A stretch of 64,000 nucleotides of DNA from Methanobrevibacter sp. (GTDB taxonomy: Archaea > Methanobacteriota > Methanobacteria > Methanobacteriales > Methanobacteriaceae), in the NCBI RefSeq assembly GCF_017468685.1, contig NZ_JAFUHT010000031.1:1-64000 (forward strand), given 5' to 3'. Positions 45,433-54,174 of this stretch are shown in pieces (within the stretch, counting starts at the first letter, position 1; every line of letters begins with the position of its first letter). The notes under the pieces were generated by a model. The model made no database searches. It was not told the origin of the DNA and was given only the letters and a program-made list of their open reading frames with translations. The translations under genes were made by a program, and so were the position numbers.

Positions 45433-46766
45433 AGTCCGAAGAACAAGTATATTACAAATACTATAACCATTAACCAGATAGCCCAACCTAACTCTTTTGC
45501 TTTTCCAGTAGCTAAGCTTGCAACTGCATAAACTACGAATCCCCAAGCGATACCTAATGAAATGGAGTAGGTTAAAATCATCATTACAATGGTCATGAAT
45601 ACAGAAGCTGCTACAATTAAATTATCCCATTCAATTTCTTTTAATTGACCAATCATTAGTATACCAACAATCACTAATGCAGCACAGGTAACTGGAGAAG
45701 TGAATAATCCTAACACTAATGGTGCAAAGAATATTGATAATATGAATAATATACCAGTTACTACAGCAGTTAAACCAGTTTTACCACCAAGACCAATACC
45801 TGTTGCACTTTCAACATAAGCAGTTACAGTACTGGTACCGAATATTGCACCTACAATACCACCAACAGCATCAGCTAAAAATGCATTTTCAATTCCAACA
45901 GCTTGACCTTCTTCATCTATAAACCCACATTGTCTACCTAATGCCATTAATGTTCCTGTTGTATCAAAGAATGTTACAAATACAAGAGAGAAAAGCATCA
46001 TAATCAAGTTTGGAATATTTGAGAACAGCTGTCCAAATCCTTTAGTAAATCCTGCAAATAATGATAAATCAAAATTAGTAGTAATGAATTCAGCTGGAAC
46101 AGCAGGCATTAACATGTCTCCTGCACCGAATCCTAAAGCTGTAAAGATTACACCAATTATTGCAGTAATAACTAATCCGACAAATACTGCAGCAGGCACT
46201 TTTCTTACATATAATACTAAAGTAATTATAATACCGATTAATGCTAAAAGTGCTGGTGCTGACATGAGTGATCCCATTGCAACTAAAGTGGAAGGATCAT
46301 CAACAATGATTCCTGCACCTTTAAGACCTAAAAATGCAAGGAAAAATCCGATAGCTGCACCGATACCCAATTTCAAGTCAATAGGAATAGCATTCAAGAT
46401 AGCTTCCCTAAGACCAGAAATAGTGATTATTAAAAAGATTATACTTGATATGAATACTGCTGCAAGTGCAGTTTCCCAAGTGTTTCCCATTCCTAAAATT
46501 ATAGTATATGTAAACAGTGCGTTCAGTCCCATTCCCGGAGCTAATCCGACTGGATATTTAGCAACTAGCCCCATAATTATACAAGCTACACCGGATGCAA
46601 CAGCTGTTGCAAAAAACACTCCGGTAACAGGCATTCCACCATCACCCAAGATTACTGGGTTTACACCTAAAATGTAAGCCATAGCAAGGAATGTGGTGAT
46701 ACCTGCAAGAATTTCAGTTTTAAAATCTGTACCATTTTCCTTAAATTTAAAAAAATTATCCAACAT
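45429..46766 (-). CDS. NCS2-family purine permease (AzgA-like)
   Basis: The 445-residue protein has 12 or more hydrophobic segments. Typical NCS2/AzgA features are EILAGITTFLAMAYILGVNPVIL at the start, GLAPGMGLNALFTYT, a QCGFIDEEGQ region and VGGIVGAIFGTSTVTAYVESATGIGLGGKTGLTAVVTG. GAGGTG precedes the ATG. It probably imports adenine, guanine or hypoxanthine and works with the adenine deaminase at 40656. No purine riboswitch is visible in its leader. Confidence 0.9.
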   Translation of the reverse strand: MLDNFFKFKENGTDFKTEILAGITTFLAMAYILGVNPVILGDGGMPVTGVFFATAVASGVACIIMGLVAKYPVGLAPGMGLNALFTYTIILGMGNTWETALAAVFISSIIFLIITISGLREAILNAIPIDLKLGIGAAIGFFLAFLGLKGAGIIVDDPSTLVAMGSLMSAPALLALIGIIITLVLYVRKVPAAVFVGLVITAIIGVIFTALGFGAGDMLMPAVPAEFITTNFDLSLFAGFTKGFGQLFSNIPNLIMMLFSLVFVTFFDTTGTLMALGRQCGFIDEEGQAVGIENAFLADAVGGIVGAIFGTSTVTAYVESATGIGLGGKTGLTAVVTGILFILSIFFAPLVLGLFTSPVTCAALVIVGILMIGQLKEIEWDNLIVAASVFMTIVMMILTYSISLGIAWGFVVYAVASLATGKAKELGWAIWLMVIVFVIYLFFGL

Positions 46767-46861
46767 ATAACACCTCTTACGAAAAAAATAGTTTTCGTTA
46801 GATAGTATTATTTTTTTAAAAAAACAGTATTAAATTTATCTATAATTTTTTACTTTATCCT

Positions 46862-46896
46862 GGAAAAATAATCTAAGCTCAGATAAGATTATTTCC
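46862..46896. other. Inverted repeat downstream of the 41-residue gene
   Basis: GGAAAAATAATCT (46862-46874) and AGATTATTTCCC (46885-46896) form a hairpin between the 41-residue gene and the purine permease promoter. It is not followed by a T-run on either strand. It may be a transcript end or a leader structure. Confidence 0.4.
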
Positions 46897-46933
46897 CATA
46901 GGAAAAAATGGCAATAAAATACAAAGAATTTAT

Positions 46934-47059
46934 TTATTCTTTATTATTGAGGTCTAAAATGTCTTTAACCATATATGCTCCAATGAAAGCCTGTGTTAGG
47001 CATTTATATCCTATTCTTTCTATTGGATTTAAAGACCATACTTTTTTATCATCAGACAT
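46934..47059 (-). CDS. Conserved-looking 41-residue protein with a metal-box promoter
   Basis: ATG at 47059 follows GAGGTGAAATC, an excellent ribosome-binding site. The product MSDDKKVWSLNPIERIGYKC... ends in DILDLNNKE and has one Cys. It is too short for usual gene finders. A TATA box, TTATATATAA (about 47091-47101), and two TTTAGG/CCTAAA-like boxes (47118-47133 and 47147-47162) lie upstream, so transcription under a metal regulator is plausible. I recognise no family. Confidence 0.55.
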   Translation of the reverse strand: MSDDKKVWSLNPIERIGYKCLTQAFIGAYMVKDILDLNNKE

Positions 47060-47117
47060 GATTTCACCTCTAAATAATAATAACTAATAAGTTATATATA
47101 AATTTAAGCATTTTAAA

Positions 47118-47162
47118 ATTAGTTTAACCTAAAAAAAGCACAGAAATTTTGTTAAACCTAAA
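47118..47162. promoter_or_regulatory. Two imperfect TTTAGG/CCTAAA boxes upstream of the 41-residue gene
   Basis: CCTAAA at 47128-47133 is preceded by ATTAGT-N4, and CCTAAA at 47157-47162 by TTTTGT-N4. Each gives 4 of 6 matches in the left arm to the boxes at 11860 and 16785. They sit upstream of the TATA box of the small gene. Weaker than the other two sites. Confidence 0.45.
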
Positions 47163-47163
47163 T

Positions 47164-47985
47164 TTAAAAATCAATCGCATTTTTAGGACAATTTTTGATA
47201 CATTCGGCACATAAAATGCATTCGGTACCATTGTGTCTTGTTCGTGATGAATCTAACAAATCGACATCCATAGAACAATTTTTAACACAAAGCCCACATT
47301 CATTGCATTTATCCCCATCAACACTGACCCTTAAAAATGAAAAATAACTGGCAGGCTTTAAAAAGACTGTAATAGGACATACATACTTACAAAATGCACG
47401 ATTATCCTTTAAAATATATGCTAAAGCAATACCAATAATATAATACGCCAGATTACCAAATATAAATAGATAAAAAATTATATCATCCAAATTATTAACT
47501 TTAACCACCAATAAACCTATAAACGCTGTTAAAATCACTGCAAAAAGAATATATCTCACATATCCCCAATTTTTTTGCTCATGTTGAGGAGTTTTATACG
47601 GAAGCAAATCCAAAATCATAGCAGTCCAGCATGCATAACCGCACCAACCACGGCCGAAAATAAACGGTCCAATAATCTTTGCAATTAAAAAATGAATTAC
47701 AGCTGCCTCAAAAACACCTAATGACAGATAATACCAAAATCCGAAAAGTGACAAGTTTTCATGCCCCAAAATTCCTACATAGAATAACAAATAGGATCCA
47801 ATTGCAAGCATAATAAAGTTTCTTGCATATTTATAGCCATTTCCAATCAGATACACTCCTACAGTGATTGCAGAACCAATATAAAGAAAATTGAATATAA
47901 AAAATATATTTGAAGTCAAATAGTATACTAAAATGGCTATTGCCACAAAAACTAGCTCAATAATAACTGGCGATTTTTTAATCAT
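47164..47985 (-). CDS. NapH/CcoG-like membrane protein with two 4Fe-4S clusters
   Basis: The 273-residue protein has about six membrane helices, then GRGWCGYACWTAMILDLLPYK and a C-terminal pair of 4Fe-4S motifs, CNECGLCVKNCSM and CILCAECIKNCPKNAIDF. An additional Cys-rich motif, FCKYVCP, lies between. This is the NapH/MauN/NosR-type ferredoxin membrane protein, an electron carrier between the membrane and a soluble partner. It is translated 7 nt after agmatinase. The partner enzyme is unknown. Confidence 0.78.
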   Translation of the reverse strand: MIKKSPVIIELVFVAIAILVYYLTSNIFFIFNFLYIGSAITVGVYLIGNGYKYARNFIMLAIGSYLLFYVGILGHENLSLFGFWYYLSLGVFEAAVIHFLIAKIIGPFIFGRGWCGYACWTAMILDLLPYKTPQHEQKNWGYVRYILFAVILTAFIGLLVVKVNNLDDIIFYLFIFGNLAYYIIGIALAYILKDNRAFCKYVCPITVFLKPASYFSFLRVSVDGDKCNECGLCVKNCSMDVDLLDSSRTRHNGTECILCAECIKNCPKNAIDF

Positions 47986-47992
47986 GTGAATC

Positions 47993-48859
47993 TTACTTGA
48001 TTAAAGTTAAAAAGTCATAAATAATCTTAGCTGCCACAACTGCAGTTGCATCACCCAATTTATCACTGGCAGTTTCGACAACATCCAAACCCACGACATT
48101 TTTATGACACAATGTTTCAAGAATTGTTTCAATATCATGAACAAACAATCCTCCAGGAGTAGGATTTCCAACATTAGGTGCAATAGCAGGATTAAATACG
48201 TCCATATCAATTGAAATATAAATCGGACCGTCAATATTCACCAAATAATATTCAATTGCATCCATATGTTTGTGGACATCCCTATTCTTAAATGTCTGAA
48301 TATTATATGTTGATTTGACAAATTCCTCTTCATCTTTTGATGATGATCTGATTCCAATCTGAACTAAATCAACCCCCATTTCATGAGCCCTTCTCATAAC
48401 AGTCGCATGAGAGTATTTCTCGCCGATAAATTCAAATGCAAGGTCTCTGTGAGCATCAAGATGAATAACAGTTAATTTTTCATACTTGTCAGTTAATGCA
48501 TTAATCGCTCCGATAGATGCGGAATGCTCACCGCCAATTATTATCGGTTTGATTTTTAAGTCCAACATTTCCCTAACAGTATCCTCAATGATATGGCAGG
48601 TTGACTCACAGTTTCCCGGGACAACATTGACATCCCCGAAATCATAAAAAGTAGTTGTTAAATCTTTATTAAAAACAGTATTGTATTTTTCAAAACCAAA
48701 TGATGCTTCACGTACAACAATTGGTCCCAAACGTGAACCGGAATGATAAGAAGTAGTGCTGTCAAATGGAACTCCGATTATTCCAAATGAATCTTCAACA
48801 ATTTCATCATTTTCAGCAGAAAATGCAAATTTCCACGGTTCATAAGTATTTAAAAGCAT
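47993..48859 (-). CDS. speB: Agmatinase
   Basis: The 288-residue ureohydrolase has GGEHSASIGAI, IHLDAHRDLAFE, and SIDMDVFNPAIAPNVGNPTPGG, the Mn-binding His/Asp motifs of the family. It hydrolyses agmatine to putrescine and urea. It lies 38 nt downstream of the aIF-5A gene, and arginine decarboxylase is divergent on the other side. Together they provide putrescine, and through spermidine the precursor of hypusine. Confidence 0.92.
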   Translation of the reverse strand: MLLNTYEPWKFAFSAENDEIVEDSFGIIGVPFDSTTSYHSGSRLGPIVVREASFGFEKYNTVFNKDLTTTFYDFGDVNVVPGNCESTCHIIEDTVREMLDLKIKPIIIGGEHSASIGAINALTDKYEKLTVIHLDAHRDLAFEFIGEKYSHATVMRRAHEMGVDLVQIGIRSSSKDEEEFVKSTYNIQTFKNRDVHKHMDAIEYYLVNIDGPIYISIDMDVFNPAIAPNVGNPTPGGLFVHDIETILETLCHKNVVGLDVVETASDKLGDATAVVAAKIIYDFLTLIK

Positions 48860-48897
48860 AATAAATCTAAAAAAAAGGAAAAAATAAAAAAGAGAAC

Positions 48898-49293
48898 TTA
48901 TGATCCTCTAGTTCTCATTATTTTCATATTTCCCATAGCAACAATGTATTCGACTTCTCTGCCTTCAGTAATTTCATCTTTTAAGTCTTCAGGCATTGGT
49001 AAGTCGATAGTGTCATAGTTTTCCATATCCATGATTTGTACGTTGTCACCTTGGATAGAGATAACTTGACCTAATCTTTTATCAATAATAGGAATATCTA
49101 CTTTGTTATCTACAGGTTTTACAAGACTTCTTTTTTGATTATCGAAAACACCAACAGCTTCAATTCTTGCTTTTGCTGCTCCGTGTTTACCAGGAGATGA
49201 AGTAGTGTAACTAATGATTTTACAAGCTTCTCCACCTAAAACAATATATTTTCCAACTTTTAATGTTTTGATTTCTACAACTTTTGTTGACAT
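48898..49293 (-). CDS. eif5a: Translation initiation factor aIF-5A
   Basis: The 131-residue protein has the hypusination loop [14 protein letters not shown], with the modified Lys at residue 36, and an N-terminal SH3-like and C-terminal OB domain. GGAGG precedes the ATG. It helps ribosomes at stalled sites. It is clustered with agmatinase and pyruvoyl-dependent arginine decarboxylase, the polyamine pathway that feeds hypusine synthesis. Confidence 0.96.
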   Translation of the reverse strand: MSTKVVEIKTLKVGKYIVLGGEACKIISYTTSSPGKHGAAKARIEAVGVFDNQKRSLVKPVDNKVDIPIIDKRLGQVISIQGDNVQIMDMENYDTIDLPMPEDLKDEITEGREVEYIVAMGNMKIMRTRGS

Positions 49294-49448
49294 TAATTTT
49301 CCTCCATTTTATATAAAAACCGGTTTTTAATCTTATAATAAGGAATATTATTAGATTACTATTAACTATCTTTTCCATTTTATTTAAAGTATTCGCTTAT
49401 TAATAATATTAAATACATTAAATTACATATTAAAAAATAAGTGATAAC

Positions 49449-49910
49449 ATGAGAATAGCTATTGTATCTGGAAATGATGAAGGTCCAACAAAACTTAATG
49501 CATTTGATAATGCTTTAACCCAGGCAGGAATTGGTGATGTAAATCTTATAAAAGTTTCTAGCATGCTGGCAGGCAATGCAAAAATAGAAAAGTTGCCAAA
49601 ACTCAAAGCCGGAGCCATGGTGAATTGTGTTTTATCTGAAGTCACTTCTGACAATCCTGGTGATGAAATCACAGCAGTCATCGCGCTAGCTATTGGAGAA
49701 AAACTAGGCTGTGTTGTTGAAACAAGTGGAATCAATAAAGATAATGACGAGCTTATAAAAGAAGCTGAAGAAATGGTCAGATATATGATGGAAAAACGCA
49801 ATGTGGAGATTAAGGAAATGCTGGTTGAATACTCCACAACAAAAGTCAAAAACATTGCATCCGTAGTTTCTTCAGTTGTTTATTTGAATGATGACATTAT
49901 CGAGGGATAG
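49449..49910 (+). CDS. pdaD: Pyruvoyl-dependent arginine decarboxylase
   Basis: The 153-residue protein has the self-cleavage region LIKVSSML, where the second Ser (about Ser38) would become the pyruvoyl group, and the GGD-like ...NPGDEITAVIALAIGEK region. It is somewhat shorter than its Methanocaldococcus homologue at the N-terminus. It makes agmatine from arginine, which SpeB converts to putrescine. The last bases are next to the NAD kinase start. Confidence 0.92.
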   Translation: MRIAIVSGNDEGPTKLNAFDNALTQAGIGDVNLIKVSSMLAGNAKIEKLPKLKAGAMVNCVLSEVTSDNPGDEITAVIALAIGEKLGCVVETSGINKDNDELIKEAEEMVRYMMEKRNVEIKEMLVEYSTTKVKNIASVVSSVVYLNDDIIEG

Positions 49911-49911
49911 G

Positions 49912-51753
49912 ATGGATAAGGAAACTAGAAAAATCGCAAGACATTTGGCAAATAAAATTATCAAAGAAGTCGGACCTGCAGTAAGAGAATATGTCGGAAC
50001 AGATTTGGGAGGAACAGAAGTAAAGACCGGTGCGGACGGAACCCCAACATCATTTATAGATCAGGTAGCTGAAGAGAAAATCATAAACATATTGAAAAAT
50101 GCAGAAGTCTATTCCTACCTAGTCAGCGAAGAAGTTGGAGAGTTAAAGTTAGGAAAAGGAACAAAAAGAAGCATAAATTTAACTCAGGAATTAAGACGTA
50201 CAGATTTAGCTGATGAAGAGACACCAAAATTCATATTTTTAATCGATCCTGTTGACAGAACAAGCAATGCAATTAAAGAAATTCCTGCATATGCAATTTC
50301 TGTAGCAATAGCTGATGTTAATCAGGGACGTGTTGCAACAATAAATGACGTGGAACTAGGATTTTTATACAATTTGGCAAACGGTAACTTTTTTGAAGCC
50401 GAAAAAGGAAAAGGATGCAAATTAAACAATGAAGCAGTAAAACCTAGTGATGTGATTAAAGTCAATGAAATGACATTGGGAGGATTTACAAAAACAGGAA
50501 CTTCAGAAGCTTCAAAACTGGTTGACAGTGCACGTCGTATGAGGGTGCTTGGAAGTGTTGTTTTAGAGCTTTCTTATGTGGCAAGCGGAAAATATGATGC
50601 ATTTCTTGATTTGAGAGGAAGCCGAATAATAGACATTGCAGCTGGAAAATTAATACTTGAAGAAGCCGGAGGAATAATTACCGACAAATACGGCCAGAAA
50701 CTTGATAACGTATTGAGTATTTATGAAAAGGCAATAGTTGTGGCTGCAAATAATAAAATAATGCACAAACAGATTATTGATATTCTAAATGACAATCAAG
50801 CTGAAATAATTGGAAAAATCGGAGTGATTTCAAGAATTGACCAAGACTCTCCGATAGTGTTTGCTGCAAAGATTATTGATTACATCTTCACAAATGGACG
50901 CGAAGTGGTAGTTGAAAAACAGCTGGCACATAAATTACTTGAACTAAAAGAAAATCCCGATTTAAGCAAAATTATTCAGGAAACTAAAGATAATTATCCT
51001 GAAATCGCTTCTGAATTGGATGAAATCGACTTCAACATCGATTATGATAAAATTTCTGAAAATCTCTTTGATTTTGATTGCGATATGGCAATAATTTTAG
51101 GAGGAGATGGAACCCTTCTTAGAGCCCATAATAAAATGAAGGACGAAATTCCAATTTTTGGAATTAACATGGGAACAGTAGGATTTTTAACTGAAATCGA
51201 AGTTAAACACACTTTCGATGCATTGGATGACATATTAAGAGGAGATTATTATAAAGAAAAAAGAACCCGTCTTGTCGTGTCTCACGAAAATCATAATTTC
51301 AAAGCAATGAATGAAGTTGTTGTAATGACTGATAAACCTGCAAAAATGCTTCATTTCCAGATATTAGTTGATGGAGAGATAATTGAAGAAGTCAGAGCAG
51401 ACGGATTAATCATATCAACACCAAGCGGATCTACAGCTTATTCAATGTCTGCCGGAGGACCTATTGTCGATCCGAAAGTTGAAGGATTCATCATAAATCC
51501 AATTTGTCCATACAAGCTAGGAGCAAGACCATTTGTCGTATCAGACAACAGTGAAATAACTGTAAAACTACTTAAAAAAGGTAAAAATGCAGTGTTTGTT
51601 ATGGACGGTCAAATTAATGAAGAGGCAAAATATGAAGAGGAAATCAAATTTAAAAAATCAAGAAAAGATGCGCATTTCATAAGAACCTCTTCAAAATACT
51701 TCTATGAAAAGGTTAAAGACAAATTAAACGAAGGCGGCATTGACAGCAAATAG
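49912..51753 (+). CDS. Bifunctional NADP phosphatase/NAD kinase
   Basis: The start is set at the ATG at 49912 (MDKETRKIARHLANK), behind GAGGGATAGG, giving 613 residues. The N-terminal half is an inositol monophosphatase/FBPase fold: SEEVGE (72-77) and IDPVDRTSNA (111-120), where an Arg replaces the usual Gly of DPxDG(S/T). The C-terminal half is an NAD kinase with GGDGTLLRAHNKM, GTVGFLTE and ISTPSGSTAYSMSAGGP. This fusion matches the Methanocaldococcus MJ0917-type enzyme, which sets the NADP/NAD balance. The Arg in the phosphatase motif is a point to check. Confidence 0.9.
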   Translation: MDKETRKIARHLANKIIKEVGPAVREYVGTDLGGTEVKTGADGTPTSFIDQVAEEKIINILKNAEVYSYLVSEEVGELKLGKGTKRSINLTQELRRTDLADEETPKFIFLIDPVDRTSNAIKEIPAYAISVAIADVNQGRVATINDVELGFLYNLANGNFFEAEKGKGCKLNNEAVKPSDVIKVNEMTLGGFTKTGTSEASKLVDSARRMRVLGSVVLELSYVASGKYDAFLDLRGSRIIDIAAGKLILEEAGGIITDKYGQKLDNVLSIYEKAIVVAANNKIMHKQIIDILNDNQAEIIGKIGVISRIDQDSPIVFAAKIIDYIFTNGREVVVEKQLAHKLLELKENPDLSKIIQETKDNYPEIASELDEIDFNIDYDKISENLFDFDCDMAIILGGDGTLLRAHNKMKDEIPIFGINMGTVGFLTEIEVKHTFDALDDILRGDYYKEKRTRLVVSHENHNFKAMNEVVVMTDKPAKMLHFQILVDGEIIEEVRADGLIISTPSGSTAYSMSAGGPIVDPKVEGFIINPICPYKLGARPFVVSDNSEITVKLLKKGKNAVFVMDGQINEEAKYEEEIKFKKSRKDAHFIRTSSKYFYEKVKDKLNEGGIDSK

Positions 51754-51761
51754 GTGGATTA

Positions 51762-52208
51762 ATGAACAATCTTGTAATTGACCTGACCCATGGTGGAGTA
51801 AAAATAGCCATTAGCCTGGCAAAAAAAGGCAAAAATGTTTTAGCATTTGACCTGTATGACACCCTGAAAGGCATTGATGCCAAAATGCTACAAGTTTATG
51901 ATGTGGAATTAATTCAACTGAAAGATTTGATTAATTTTAAAGGAGATATGAATGTAATTTACCCAATTCATATGCCGTTGTCTTTTGAAGAAATAAAAGA
52001 AAACAATCCTGACTTGAATTATACTTTTCAAACCCATCATGAATGCATCAGGGACCTTCTCAATGATTGGGGAGATGACATTCCAAAAATAGAAGTGACC
52101 GGAGTTAAAGGAAAAACCACTTCAGTTTTTATGCTTAAAGAAATTTTAATTGATGAAAATCCCCTTATTTTATCCAGTCTTGGTGCAATATTATATGAAG
52201 ATAAATAA
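51762..52208 (+). pseudogene. cfbE: Coenzyme F430 synthetase-like Mur ligase, 5' part before an in-frame TAA
   Basis: The 148 codons begin LVIDLTHGGVKIAISLAKKGKNVLAFDLYDTL, characteristic of CfbE. They contain the Mur ligase ATP-binding loop EVTGVKGKTTSVFML and end at TAA (52206-52208) in the middle of the ATPase domain. The same frame continues without a break after the stop, so this is one gene with a nonsense codon (or an error), and not two genes. CfbE joins the last step of F430 synthesis, the nickel cofactor of methyl-coenzyme M reductase. The neighbour hemC fits the tetrapyrrole role. Confidence 0.7.
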
Positions 52209-53180
52209 GAAATAATCCTGAAAAAGGATATTTCAATAACTCCTGCAAACATCAAAGAAACTGTCGATTTGGCTTATAAAATCGCTAATCCAATCTGTAA
52301 AATAGCAGACGGAGTTGTTGAAAGTGAAAATTTAAGAAAATATAACTCTACCATTTTTGAATCATCCCTTGGCGTTAGCGGAATCGGAGATGTTGGACTA
52401 TTATTAAACATTGCTGAAAATTATCCTATCGCAAGAAATAAAAGCTGTGCAAGTGAAGCTAAAAAGCAGATATTCCGATGTCCTTGTGTTTGCATACAAA
52501 AGGAGGCATTGGATGAATATTATAAAGATGTAAAACATGACAAAATCAATACGTTTTCATTAAGTGATTTATCATCAAACCTATTTGTTAAAAAAGCAGA
52601 GTATGATTTAAATCAAACAGAACTTGAAATAATATACAATAATGTCAAAACGATTAATGATCAGATTATTTCAGGTGAAATCAAATTAAAAACATTTGCA
52701 CCAGGACCGCATCATGTAAGCAATGTTTTAGGAGTTGTTTTAAGCTGCCTCAGCTTAGAAATTGATGTCTGCCGAATCATCAAAGGCCTTGAAAATTACA
52801 GAGGAATTCCCGGCAGAACAAATAAAAAGACTGTTGAAAATTCAATAATTATTGAAGAAATAAATCCTGGACTGAATACAGAAGCCATAAAGGAATCTAT
52901 CAATATGATTAATAATTTAAACGATTATTACATTTCAGTTGGAGGAGATTACGGCATAACCTGCGAAGAAATTGATGAAGAAAAATTAACAAAATTCCTA
53001 AATACACTGCAATGTGAGATAATTTTAACTGGAGATTTAGGTTTGTCAATTTCAAAAAAAATAACTAAACCTTATACATATATTGAAAAATACACAGATG
53101 TTTACGATTTAGCTATAAAAACTAATAAGAATCTTCTTTTTATTTATAGATCAGATTACCGTAAAGTTTCACAAAGATGA
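52209..53180 (+). pseudogene. cfbE: Coenzyme F430 synthetase-like Mur ligase, 3' part after the in-frame TAA
   Basis: Reading straight on after the TAA gives EIILKKDISITPANIKETVDLAYKIANPICK and then the rest of the central and C-terminal Mur ligase domains, including SLGVSGIGDVG, KTFAPGPHHVSNVLGVV, RGIPGRTNKK and IEEINPGLNTEAIKESI. The first usable start downstream is a TTG at 52269 with no good ribosome-binding site and it would miss conserved residues. It is therefore the other half of the interrupted gene. The reading frame is otherwise intact, so the mutation is recent or the base is wrong. Confidence 0.7.
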
Positions 53181-53290
53181 TATATTCAAAAAATTGAAAC
53201 ATTTAATATATATTAATTCTAAAAATTAATAATGTAACAAAATATTGTAAGGTCATCTTACAAAACAAATTTTAAAAATGGAGATAATTA

Positions 53291-54160
53291 ATGATTGTAG
53301 GAACACGCGGTAGTCAATTAGCTTTAGCACAAACAAATCAAGTATGTGCAGATTTATCTAAAATAACCGGCGAATCAATTGATGTAGAAATTATTAAAAC
53401 CAAAGGTGATAAGATTACTACATCCCAACTGTACAATATGGATTCCAAAGGACTTTTTACAAAAGAATTGGATATTGCCCTTTTGGAAGAAGAAGTTGAT
53501 TTTACTGTTCACAGTTTTAAAGATTTGCCTACAGAATTAGATGAAGATTTGGAAATTGTTGCTGTTCCTAAAAGAGAATCTCCAAATGAAGTGCTAATCT
53601 CAAAAAAAGACTGGAATGATTTAGGTCCCGGATCAAAACTTGGAACCAGCAGTCTTAGACGAGAAGCTTTTTGTAATCATTACAACAAGGAATTTGAACT
53701 CAAACCTATCAGAGGAAATATTGAAACCAGAATTCAAAAAGCCTTAGAAAGTGATTTGGATGCGACCATAATGGCACAGGCAGGACTGAAAAGATTAAAT
53801 CTAACCAAATATATCAAGAATGTATTTCCACTGGATTATATCACCCCTCCAGCAGGCCAAGGTGCATTGGCAATTATTACTAGAAAAGACAGTGATAAAA
53901 AAGAGGCAATTTCAAAATTAAATGATTACTATTCCATGCAGGAAGTTCTTGCTGAAAAAAAAGTGCTTGAGGAACTTGGCGTTGGTTGCCAATGGCCAAT
54001 AGGTGCAATAGCACGAATGAATGATAATAAATTTAATATTTATTCTATATTATTAACCAAAGAAGGAGAAATCCTAAAAGAACAAAGTGAAAAAGGATCC
54101 ATCAGAGATGCGGTTGAACTTGGCAGACGTATCGGAAAAATTTTCACAGATTATGTTTAG
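53291..54160 (+). CDS. hemC: Hydroxymethylbilane synthase (porphobilinogen deaminase)
   Basis: The 289-residue protein has MIVGTRGSQLALAQTNQV, TKGDKI, HSFKDLPTELDEDLEIVAVPKRESPNEVL, LGTSSLRREA and RGNIETRIQKAL. The cofactor Cys is in ELGVGCQWPIGAIARM. It joins four porphobilinogen units into hydroxymethylbilane for uroporphyrinogen III, the source of F430, corrinoids and siroheme. It directly follows cfbE. Confidence 0.96.
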   Translation: MIVGTRGSQLALAQTNQVCADLSKITGESIDVEIIKTKGDKITTSQLYNMDSKGLFTKELDIALLEEEVDFTVHSFKDLPTELDEDLEIVAVPKRESPNEVLISKKDWNDLGPGSKLGTSSLRREAFCNHYNKEFELKPIRGNIETRIQKALESDLDATIMAQAGLKRLNLTKYIKNVFPLDYITPPAGQGALAIITRKDSDKKEAISKLNDYYSMQEVLAEKKVLEELGVGCQWPIGAIARMNDNKFNIYSILLTKEGEILKEQSEKGSIRDAVELGRRIGKIFTDYV

Positions 54161-54174
54161 ACGGAGGAATTAAA

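Noticed and set aside
46767-46930. Purine riboswitch in front of the purine permease
   Set aside because: The conserved purine-riboswitch core sequences and three-way junction are not seen; only an inverted repeat is present.
52206-52208. Recoded stop codon as for pyrrolysine or selenocysteine
   Set aside because: Those use UAG and UGA. UAA recoding is not known in methanogens, and no recoding hairpin was seen.
52269-53180. A separate Mur ligase gene starting with TTG at 52269
   Set aside because: Conserved sequence runs in the same frame from the preceding gene across the TAA, and the TTG has no ribosome-binding site.
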